DNA from: Liolophura sinensis
Lineage: Eukaryota; Mollusca; Polyplacophora; Chitonida; Chitonidae
Direction: 5' to 3'
DNA length: 64,000 nucleotides
NCBI RefSeq assembly: GCF_032854445.1
Contig: NC_088298.1
Location: 15,055,504-15,119,503, forward strand
In this document: positions 18,150-29,700 of the stretch, one piece after another
Numbering within the stretch: the first letter of the stretch is position 1
Layout of the letters: each line of letters begins with the position of its first letter
Notes under the pieces: model-generated
The model's database searches: none
Told to the model about the DNA's origin: nothing
The model's input: only the letters and a program-made list of their open reading frames with translations
Position numbers and translations under genes: made by a program

Positions 18150-19640
18150 GGTGTAGCCAAACATGGCTCAGTACTGGTGTAACCAAGAAAGGCTCAGCAC
18201 TGATGTACCAAGCAAGGCCCAGCACTGGTGTAACCAAGTAAGGCTCAGCACTGGTGTAACCACGCAAGGCCGAGCGCTGGTGTAACCAAGTAAGGCTCAG
18301 TACTGGTGTAACCAAGCAAGGCTCAGTACTGGTGTAACCAAGCAAGGCCCAGCACTGTGTAACCAAGCAAGGTCCAGCACTGGTGTAACCAAGTAAGGCT
18401 CAGCACTGGTGTAACCACGCAAGGCCCAGCGCTGGTGTAACCAAGTAAGGCTCAGCACTGGTGTAACCACGCAAGGCTCAGTACTGGTGTAACCAAGCAA
18501 GGCCCAGCACTGTGTAACCAAGCAAGGTCCAGCACTGGTGTAACCAAGTAAGGCTCAGCACTGGTGTAACCACGCAAGGCCCAGCGCTGGTGTAACCAAG
18601 TAAGGCTCAGCACTGGTGTAACCACGCAAGGCCCAGCACTGGTGTAACCAAGTAAGGCTCAGTACTGGTGTAACCAAGCAAGGCTCAGTACTGGTGTAAC
18701 CAAGCAAGGCCCAGCACTGGTGTAACTACGCAAGGCCCAGCACTGGTGTAACCAAGTAAGGCTCAGTACTGGTGTAACCAAGTAAAGCTCAGCACTGGTG
18801 TAACCAAGTAAGGCTCAGTACTGGTGTAACCAAGTAAAGCTCAGCACTGGTGTAACCAAGCAAGGCTCAGCACTGGTGTAACCAAACAAGGCTCAGCACT
18901 GGTGTTACCAAGCAAGGCCCAGCACTGGTGTAACCACGCAAGGCCCAGCACTGGTGTAAACCAAACAAGGCTCGGCACAGGTGTAACCAAACAAGGCTCA
19001 GTACTGGTCTAACCAAGAATGGCTCAGCACAGATGTAACCAAGCAACGCTCAGCACTGGTGTAACCAAGCAAGGCTTAGTACTGGTGCAACCAAACAAGG
19101 CTCAGCACTGGTGTAACCAAACAAAGCTCAGCACTGGTGCAACCAAACAAGGTTCAGCACTGGTGTAACCAAACAAGGCTCAGCACTGATGTAACCAAGC
19201 AAGGATTAGTACTGGTGTAACCAAGCAAAGGCTCAATACTGGTGTAACCAAACAAAGCTCAGCACTGGTGCAACCAAACAAGGTTCAGCACTGGTGTAAC
19301 CAAACAAGGCTCAGCACTGGTGTAACCAAGCAAGGATTAGTACTGGTGTAACCAAGTAAAGGCTCAATACTGGTGTAATGAAACAACTGATGGCTCACTA
19401 ATGGTGTACCCAAACAAGGCTCAATACTGGTTTCACCAAGTTGGGCTGGGTACTGGTGTAACCAAGCAAGGCTTATAGTACTGGTGTAACCAAGATAGGC
19501 TTATAGTCCTGGTGTAACCAAGCTAGGCCCTGTACTGGTGTAACCATGGAAGGCTCGGTACTGATGTAACCAAACAACGCTCAGAACTTGTGTAACCAAA
19601 CCAGGCTTAGTGCTGGTGTAGCCAAGTACTATGTTTTGTA
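18150..19640. repeat. 26-bp minisatellite, about 55 copies
   Basis: Unit AAGGCTCAGCACTGGTGTAA plus CCAAGC. In the first half, units ending in CCAAGT and CCACGC alternate, giving 52-bp dimers and larger duplicated blocks (around 18360-18620). The right end decays. Apparent minus-strand proteins (GYTSTEPCLVTPVL) are by-products of the repeat. Confidence 0.95.
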
Positions 19641-20480
19641 AAATTTTGGTACATATGCTTATAACCAAACAAAGCTCTCTCCTGGTGAGACAAAACAAGG
19701 ATGCATACTGATGTAGCCAAGCATTTTTTGTTCTGAAGTTTAGGTATAGCCAAACAACACTCAGTACTGTTCTCACTGAACAGGGTTCCACAATGGCGCA
19801 GCCAGACACTGCGTCTGCGTTTGCGTGAGAAATCGCTTCTGTACAAACTGGCCTGATATACGTAAAATACACCGGAAACTTGGATGGATAATTCATCAGC
19901 TCTACTCGTAGAAATGAAGATTTGATTACTGTCAACCTTTCTACAGAAAACATTTCATCTTTACATAAAATATGTACAAACTTGATCATTAGGTGACCGA
20001 CATTTCATTTTCACATGTCAAACTATTGTCATTTTACGAGTCGTTTGTTCTTGACAAACGAATTGGTGACGAATTCTGTGTTCAATGTGGTGGTTGCGAC
20101 AACCAGACTTTGTTAAAGGAATAAATCTGGCTAAAATATTGCTCCTCTTCTACTGTGAGATTTCTTGGCTTCACGAACTAAGTCTGTGAACAAATCAGAC
20201 GCACAAAATCCGTATTCGCCGCATGTCTAAGCTGTCTATTTTTCCCGCCACTTTTTAAGTGAATTCTATATCAACAGCCACACTGAAATTGAGTTCAAGA
20301 CCCTACACGTATTTACTCCCTTCAAAGAGGGCGAACGACAACACTTTCATCATCGATAAAAAATATATCACTATATTCCTGTGTTTGTCGTTATCCCGGC
20401 CAATCACATTTATCACATCTCACCTTTTTGACCAATCACCATCCAGGAAACAAGTTACTACGGTAACTGAAGAGTAAATA

Positions 20481-20725
20481 TTAAACAGTTGATTCGGAAC
20501 TGTGATTTAACATCAGTGGCTGCTTCTCTTTTTGCATTTTACCGTAATTGTAATAGTCATGATTGAGGGGCGGTGATAAACGAGCGCTCCCGTTTAGGGG
20601 GTCAGTTTCGAACGCATCATCTTGATCGAAGTACTCGGGGTTGTCCACAGTGTTGGACACCACACTCTGGATAAATTTATCTTCCACTTTCGGCAACAGA
20701 CCTTTTTCTAACTGGTTGTAGTATT
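20481..20725 (-). CDS. EGFR: EGFR last coding exon
   Basis: 245 bases from TTGCAG to TAA at 20483-20481. Contains [24 protein letters not shown] (NPxY, PTB-type site), HDYYNYGK (Y-x-N, Grb2-type) and [14 protein letters not shown] at the C-terminus. Confidence 0.95.
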
Positions 20726-23700
20726 CTGCAAGAAAAGTAAATTACAGTTAATTACACATTCAAGAAGTTTCTCCATTCAGACTTACTTTTATTTATTTAT
20801 TTTTTTTTTGATTTCTTATTTTTTATTTTACACAGATCGTGGAGACAACAACAAAACTTCACCATATACATGACAAACCTCTTGAAAGTAGTAAATTCAG
20901 AAAATTTTTATCCAAAGCTGAAAATGCAAAACATATGATCTGAGGATACGCAAAATAACGAAATTTCATAACAACTGGACAAAATTTGGATAGGTCACTG
21001 CAGAGAAACCAAAGTTTGCGTGAGTAAGTGAATGAGTGATTGAGGTTTAATGTCCTACTTCCGAAGTTTGAAGCGTGGGAGTTGGCCATGGATTGGTGTG
21101 CTGCCAGCAGGAGGAGGTGTTGACATACACTACCCTAATTCTTCTAAAATTTGGGACAATTATTAGTAGTGTTCAAAGTACAATATTACATTTCTTTTCA
21201 GCTTGGGACAGTTATTAGTAGTGTTCAAAGTACAATATTACATTTCTTTACTAGCCTTTTGGAAAAGATATGAGCATGTTGTTCGTTGAAAAAACAAGAC
21301 ACACAATATTTCAGCTACAATTCGATATATATTGGCTACAATGAGCAGATCAGGTTTCCCAAAAACCAGAAGACAGAAATAGAGTAATACAACAATACAT
21401 GTCCACTGTAACTTATGATATACACAACATGGGTCTTTCTCGCTTTCTTCAAAGGTGTGTTTTCAAAAATGTCAGGTACATGTAAGGTACTTATTTTCAC
21501 GCTTGAAGAAGGAAAATGCGTCACCTTTAGAGTCAATAAGATCCATGTAAGCTGCAGGGTTTGAGGACTTGGGTTGCAGGTAATCATCTTCATCGATGGG
21601 AAGCGGGGGCACTGGTGGGGAGTTTAGGCCATTGGGGCTCAATGGGGGTGTCAGGCCATCTGTACAATCTGAAAATGGCCCAAAAGTAAAGAACACATGC
21701 TTACACGTACATGTAGCTGTTGACTCACTAGCTTTTTCACACTTACTTACACTGAAGAAAACATATCACATTTAATCTGCAATGAAAATTGTGTTTATTT
21801 ATTTACTTCTATGGTTAAGATAATTTCATTTGACTGACAGAAAAAATTAGTGGCCCTAAATGACAACAAATTTTATCCAGGACTAACTTGCCCATTTTGC
21901 CCAATTCTGAGAGATCAATGATTTCAGAATGGTGTTTTGAGGTTTGCTTAGAACATGGGACGATGTTCCACTGGGAAAGTTTCAGCAACAAAAATAATAT
22001 TTTGTAACATCTATTTGTCTCTGAAAATGCATTTTTGGCCCTGAAAAAGCATCAATACCTGTCAAAGATGTCAAAAACATGACCATGATTAAAAAGACTT
22101 ATACCACATCCAGAGGCATGGACAATTTCATTGTTATGTGCGTGTAAATTGTTTGCAAAATATCACTCACAAAAGTCAACTCATTCCTGTTTTCTCACAG
22201 TTAAAAAGTTTCAAATGTGATTTTGACCTGCAGTGTAAAATCTTTTCATGAAATCTGCCCAGAATAAAAATAATACAAAAGCAAGAAGAGAAAAAGAGTC
22301 AATTCAATGTGCTATCTTTTGCTGCCCAGTGGGAATAGCAACTCAGCAGGTCCAAGCTGAACAGATTGCTACTCTCTTGTTATGTATGAGGATTACATTA
22401 TCACTTTGTCCACAAAACCTTGTTCATATCTGCAAACTGACCAATGGCATGCAGGAATGAACGACTGAGTGCACAGCTAGGCCCAAATTGCTGTCAGCAG
22501 GAAAGGTTCCACATGAACATTCAGTTTCAAATTTTGTAACCTTTACATGAAATATGAGCCCAAAAAATCATGCCAGAAATTGTTCAATTTGTTTAAATAG
22601 TGCAACTATTTCATTCATTTACAAACTGAGGCAACTTTCAGGTTCTTTTGCAATATAATTAAATGATGACCTTCCTGACCTTTGCTGAAGTTCAGCATCT
22701 TCATGGGATCTGAGCTGTAGCGCGAGTTGGCACTGTCGCCACGTCCTCTGTTCGGCGACTGTCGCCGCCGCGATGCCTGCTCCAGGTGGCCGTACCGCTT
22801 CTCTCGCCGCGGTTGGTTCTCATCCTTCACTATGGAGTTTGCGGCTCCTCCGTCATCCTCCCAAACTGGAAGATCGTCCTCTTCTGGTCGATACAGCGGC
22901 TGTAAGCGGTAAATAGAAAACTGCACTGATTAAAGAAGATATACAGCGGACCACTGGTCACAGACCTATAGTTCGCTGAAGTGTGAATTTCGAGAAAAAA
23001 CCCAGGACTACTTTTTGTCACTTTATTAATAGTATAAAGCATGATCATTCCGAAAGCTATTGCTAAAAATCAAAAATTTATTTATTTATTTGACGTTTTA
23101 TGGCGACCTCATGGATATTTCACTTACTTTCACTTATGTGGCCAGCATTATGGTGGGAGGAAACTGGGCAGAGCCCGGGGGAACCCATGACCATCCGCAG
23201 GTTGCTAGCAGACCTTCCCACGTGTGGCCGGAGAGGAAGCCAGCATGAGCTGGACTTGAACTCACAGCGACCGCATTGGTGAGAGGCTTCCGTGTCATTA
23301 TGCTCCATTAGCGCGCTAACCAACTGTTTTACTCTGGGTCAAAGTCAAGACAAAGTTATCTCACCTTTGTCAGGGAATTGTTGGCGTGCGACTCTCTCAT
23401 GGCCTGAGGTTTGAGATATTCTTCAGCATCCATTATTAAATCTGGGTCGTCGATGGCAACGCTTAAATTTCGAATCATGTCATTTCTGTCATATGTGTGA
23501 CTGGGTAGGCGCATCAGTTTGTCACCCTGTAACAGAGTCAAATACATGTAACAAAAACAAAAACAAAAAAACAACTTTTATTCACCAGCATTGAAGCGAA
23601 TGACATTTGTATGCTCAGGCCATAACTTTTCAAACCCAAATATGATGTGATCAATACAGCTTGGTGAAATGAAGCGTCTGATGTTAATCAGCGATTGGAT

Positions 23701-26700
23701 AATTTCGATACCGATTATTATAATGGTTACAGAAATGTATGTGAAAATGTAAATGAAACATTATTAATGAATTATTAAAACATTTTGGTTAACGTAATCA
23801 TGTTAGTATTTCTATCTAACTGGATAACTTCACATCTGACATCATGCTTTTGAGTGAACAATTCAACGTAACTATAATTCTCCAACCTTTACACATGTTT
23901 GCAAAATACTTATTCTTCTTTGTAGACTGTTCAAATTATACTTTTCTGTGAAGCCCTGTAACTGGCCAATCCAGCCAATGAAGTTTTTTCTCCAAAATCA
24001 AATTATAAATGTGCATAAATTTCCACTGTAACTTGCTCTTTCAAACGCGAAAATGGTTGAGGGATTAGGGTAGTATGAAATAATATTTAATCGACCCAAT
24101 ATTTTAGTCAGTCAATCCAAATTATACACTAATATGGTAATTTAACCCTAATCACTTGGCAGAAAAAGAGTTAACATAATCCTAAACACATGGTGCAGTG
24201 TGGGTGTGTAGACCTTTTGTAGAACAAAGTCATGCAAAAAAAACCTTGCGCTATCTGGCGTTACGTGAATCGTATCTTGCAGTCCAGTAATGGACCACCA
24301 ACAATATGTTCTGTATTCAACAACAACAGCCTATGAAATTCTTATCTGTCTTTTTGCTTTACTTTTTTTTCTTGATTCCTATGTAAAGAATCCCAGTCGG
24401 AGATTAATGGCATGACTGAAGAATAGTTTTGACGCTGATAATTAAATCTTTCTTCATAAAAATTCCTCAACCTTCGGGAAAAAAACATCAAGTGGTCCTA
24501 TATAAAGGTGAATGGATGTGTAAATTAGAATAAAAAAAATGTCACCCGAAAGCACAGTAGCACAAAAATGCTGATGAAACATTCAACTTGATATCTATGT
24601 ATGCAACAGCAAGAAACACAAGACTCAAAGAGAAAACAAAATTGACATGCACAAGAATCATGCAATGACATACTGAAGTCTTGGACAAGCAATCATTCAA
24701 ATCATGATCAGACAGAGTCTATATTACAAAACTACAGAAGAATATATCACAAAAGATGCAAAAATCCCAAAATGACATCTAAAGCAAATGACTGAGACTT
24801 TCAGTCTTCAACAGAGACCTTCAGTTGGAAGTTACAAGTTGAAATTGGAAGTTGTAACTTCAAACTAGAATGGGTAATTTAATTCTGTTTTGAAGTTAAA
24901 AGTTTGTACTTGTAATTTCTAACTAAACTTCTCCAATACCTAAAAAAAAAACCCCTCTTTCTTTGACAAGATATTACTGGCTATAAAAATGACCTATCAT
25001 AAGAAAACCCAAATCCATTCAACTACTTTTTTATACATTACAATCACTGGATACGTGTTTACAAAGTCAAGCTCCACAAATATTTAACTATTAATGGAGC
25101 AAAGCCGTCAGCAAACAAACCAATTTTTTGCTGTTTAAAACACCTAAATGGATATCAGTTTTCACCTCTGTAATATATCACGGGTCGGTTTCACGAATGG
25201 CACTCAGTTAAGTACGGTCCTTAACTACCACGACAACGTATGTTACAGAGATATAAAGAGCACTTAGCTAAGGCCTACTTAACACTAAGTACACTTCATG
25301 AAACCAAAACCAGTATGATATACATGTATAAGTACAGCACCAAATTTTTTCATCACATCAAATAGCACCAGATACCATCACACCCTGATATTCTGCAAGG
25401 TCTGGATTTCCTCAGACTGGATTATCTCCCTTTTTTTTCACCCACCCCCATCCCTTCTAACTTTTTTTTTTCCATTTTCTACATGACTTCTACGTGATCT
25501 GATTCACATGTTTAATTAATTAACGTATTAATTAATTAATTTCTTTTCAGAAACAATGACACCTACACATACATGTATGCCATGAGGAGAGAAATGTCCA
25601 TACAGGCAAGATGCTATTAAAAATATAACATTCATTGAAAAAAAAAAATCCCAGAAACAAGTCCACGTTGGTGTCGGGATTAAAGTGAAATTCATGGGTC
25701 AACGGAGACAGGAAGTCATCATGCTGGCTGGTGCACAGGAGGATGCTGGGAAAAAGATTACTTAATGCAACTAAAAGGTCATCATTTGTCCCTGCTTCAG
25801 CAGAATTGCAAAAACAATTTTCTTATCAAACCACGGTATCAATTGTTTACACTACTTGACTTCAAGAGGCTATCCCGTTTCACTTGCAAGCTGCTACTTA
25901 TAATGTTCAAATATTATCCATGTAATCTTCATGATATATGAACCAAAATTTCACATGACAAAGTTTCACATTTATCTGATTCTGAGCCTTATTGTTTTTG
26001 GAAAAATTTTTTCAGGTTTGCTTGGAGGGTGGGGTCATAACTTAGTGGGGAAAATGTACGTTTCAGCACCAAAAGTAAAGTTTGTGGGGGGAGTGGATTT
26101 TTACATATTTTACTGTATTTAGTGTTATCACTATTATTTTTTCAGAGCTCCCAGGCAAAACAGTTGTATTTCTGGTTCTTTTCTTGAAATATAGACATAT
26201 ATACACAGACTGAAAATAAAAAAAAACACGACAAACTTAACACAATTGATTCAGATAACAAGTTTCACAATTTTGTGAGTTCTGTAGATATTAAAATGAT
26301 GTTTTTCTATTATTTTTTTTTTCTTTTTGAAGGAACATATTGAACATTACATTCTACAAAATTATTTTTTATGACCATCGTTGAATCCAAAAAATATAAT
26401 TTTTTTTTTGTAAATATTAAGGGTAAATACAGTAATGTATATGTATAATATTTTAATGCAACAATATTTATGTGTCACAAATTTATGAAGCCACCATGCA
26501 TTTTGCTGTGAACTCTACCAAAAAAAAAAAAAAAAATCAAAACAAATACCGTCAAAAGAAAAAAAAAAACTGAGGAAGCAGGGACGAACACCAGGCTTAA
26601 ATTATACCAGTATTACAGCAAACAACTACCTCGTCCAGGAATGAAATCACGGGAGAACGAGTTGACCTATCAAAGGTCATGAGTTCAATATCATTGACGT

Positions 26701-29700
26701 CCTCGGGAAGTTTCTGGAGTCCTTCGCCCTGTCAGGTTTCAAACAAATAATTGGCGAACCAATTCAAGTAACCAATTTTTAATTTGGAACCCACTGTAAC
26801 ATCATTAGATACAAGAGCTATCTTCCTGTTTTTCTTTTTCTGAGTCACTGGCCTCCATTTGAAATGAAACTCTTTTTGCTTTGCATTTTTTTTTTTAAAT
26901 AAAAAAAAATTTTAATATAATTTCTCAAATATTTGAAAGTTAAATTATTTGTTCATTAGCTACATTATGCAAATTTTTCTGCCTTAACACATACTATACT
27001 TCACCTTAAGTCTGGCCTGAAAATATGTCCTTTCAGAAACAAAATAAAGGCTTTCATCAACCTTCACAAGAGTCTCAAGTGGCCCTCCTAGGGCCATCAA
27101 GCAAATGTGTCACTTGTGTCACTAGTGCAGCATAATGATCCAGAAGCCTCTCACCAATGTGGTCACTGTGAGGTCTGCCAGCAACCTGCGGATGGTCGTG
27201 GGTTTGCCTTGGGCTGTGCCTAGTTTCCTCCCACCATAATGCTGGCCGCCGTAATATAAGTGAAATATTCTTGAGTATGACGTAAAACACCAATAAAATA
27301 AATAAATAAATGAAAGATACTAACCTTTAGGTGAAGTACAGTGATCATAGCAGTTTTGTTTAATAGTTTTATCCACTAATTTTTTAAAAAGTAAGATAAA
27401 TAGTTTCTCAAAATATTACAAGTAAATCACTCTGTCAATCCTGTCACACAATTTATAAAGCACTTTCAGGTGAACAAGATTTCTCACATTTAAAAAAGTT
27501 TTTCTTGGACTTTTCTTAAAATTTCTTTACATTGACAACACGTTTTCCATGCTGCAGATCAGAGAAAAATCTCTATGCATTTGTACAGCAGACCCTAATA
27601 CCAACGCTTCTTGCTTGACAAAATGGCAAATTTAAATATTGCAAACGAAAAACAAAATATGCAAATTCCTAAGTTAAATGTAAACACACTTTAAAACCAC
27701 TAGTCGAGATGAAAGGATACACTTACATATGATTAAATGCGACAGCCAATAAAAAAGGTTCAGAACTAATGATAAACCAATCGAATCCAAGCACAAAAAC
27801 TGAACGACACCCAATAGAAAGGCAGGCCATGATAAAAAACATCCAATCAGAAACAAACACATGTTCAAACCAATTGCATTTTTAAAGGAGAATAAAAATG
27901 TATGAAATCTACCCTGAAATATGGGACATTATAATACCGAGATGAGACCAAAATGAGATTTCAATGAGGACCAAATTTGCAAAATAAGAAATGACTGATA
28001 TCTTTTGAAGTTGAATACACATCAAACCCCAACATGCATAGCCATTAGTGCATTTCAGTAAATGAAAAATAAACAATCAGAGAAAAAGAAACATTGTTTC
28101 ATTGATGATTTTCCATCATTAAAACAAAAATGGATGTAACTGGCTTAAAATATTGATACTCCAATTCAGAGTAGGACATTGGTTGAACAGCTCACTGAGA
28201 CTGGTGAATCACTCTTTGGTCAAAATTAAAAATCTTCAATCTTTCAAGATAAAAGAAGTCAAATTAAGAAAATGTTGACATTTTAAATCAAAAAAAAAAT
28301 GGCTGAACTCTATACTATTGCATATTCCAAGATTTAGCAGTTTTATTATGTTAGGTTATTAGATGTCTTGGCAATGTTCCCTGTGTAAATGTAGTAAATG
28401 AGGTAACTTTCATGAGATTCTGCTCATGAGATACAGATTTCTTCTTAGAAATAGAATTCACAGCACCGTAAGATATATGTTCTGTTTTTGTTATCATTTT
28501 GGTCACAAATATTTTTTTTTTTTGTGGCATCAATGGAAAAATAACGACTTTCTTCAGCAGAGGATTGTGAGCAGATATCATGTAAAAGGATAGGCTAGCT
28601 AAACTGTGCCCCAAAGCAGTGAGGTCATTTCACAAAGGGATGTCACTCTATTGTGAAAAGGACGCAACCCAAAAAACTGTAATGTGGTAATAACACACCT
28701 ATCTAAACCTAACACACCTAAGTCAAAAAAAAAAAAAAGGGTTTGGATAGCCTTATGAAAAACAAAAAACCCTGCAGCGAATCAAAACTTCTGCCTAAAA
28801 CTGCACTCTGCTGCTTCATAATTCAATTTAGCAAAATAATGAATATTAAGAGAGTCACAATCCTGTAACCTATGCATTCAGGAGTAAACAATGCCCTACA
28901 GACATGTTCAGAACATGACAGGAGAAATGTGCATATTGAGAGCAAAACAGATTGAAAGGCAAACTGATTGGCAATCAGAGCACAAGGTTTGCCCCTTACC
29001 GGTATGACCAGATAACGGCCTGGGTCCCGTGCCATTTTTGAAAATTCCTCAGCTAGTTCTTTGAAGGACGGCCTGCTGTCTGCATCTAACATCCAGCCTG
29101 TTAGCAGGAAAGAAAGATATAGAATATAAAAGGAGGAAAAATAAATGTATCTCACAAAATGTATAATTATGTCGCAAAATGTATAATTATGTCGCTAAAT
29201 GTATAATTATGTCACAAAATGTATAATTATGTCACAAAATGTATAATTATGTCGCTAAATGTAGAATTATGTCATTAAATGTAGAATTATGTCGCTAAAT
29301 GTAGAATTATGTCGCTAAATGTAGAATTATGTCACTAAAAATGTATAATCATGAGAGAATTACAGTGTACTGACATTTATTTTTATTTACTTATTTATCT
29401 GACTGGTGTTCAGCAAGGTACTGAAGAATCTTTTTCTCATACCATGGCAGTCAGTTTATGGTAAGCTATAGGAAACTGGAGTTCTTGTAGTAAACCACTG
29501 ATCTTTGTACATTGTACCTGACAAACCTCATGACTTAAAGCTACAGCCTAATCAGCAAGATATGGATTTGCACTTTACTTTTTTTCTGGATGTACCATAC
29601 ACAAGAACATATCGTGCACACAGACAAATACTCAGATTTGATCATCATCGTACAGACATCCATGGTGCAGAGAGACAAATGCCCACATGTGATCATTATC

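Larger units (their letters stand above)
14009..20480 (-). other. EGFR: putative long 3' UTR / downstream region of EGFR
   Basis: No coding exon and no copy of the common SINE in 6.5 kb, unlike the rest of the window. It contains the degenerate TGGATAAAATC repeats (15120-15600) and the 26-bp array (18150-19640). Low SINE content fits a transcribed UTR but does not prove it. Confidence 0.35.

Noticed and set aside
18115-19989. Minus-strand frames such as VTPVLSLTWLHQ repeats
   Set aside because: By-product of the 26-bp minisatellite.
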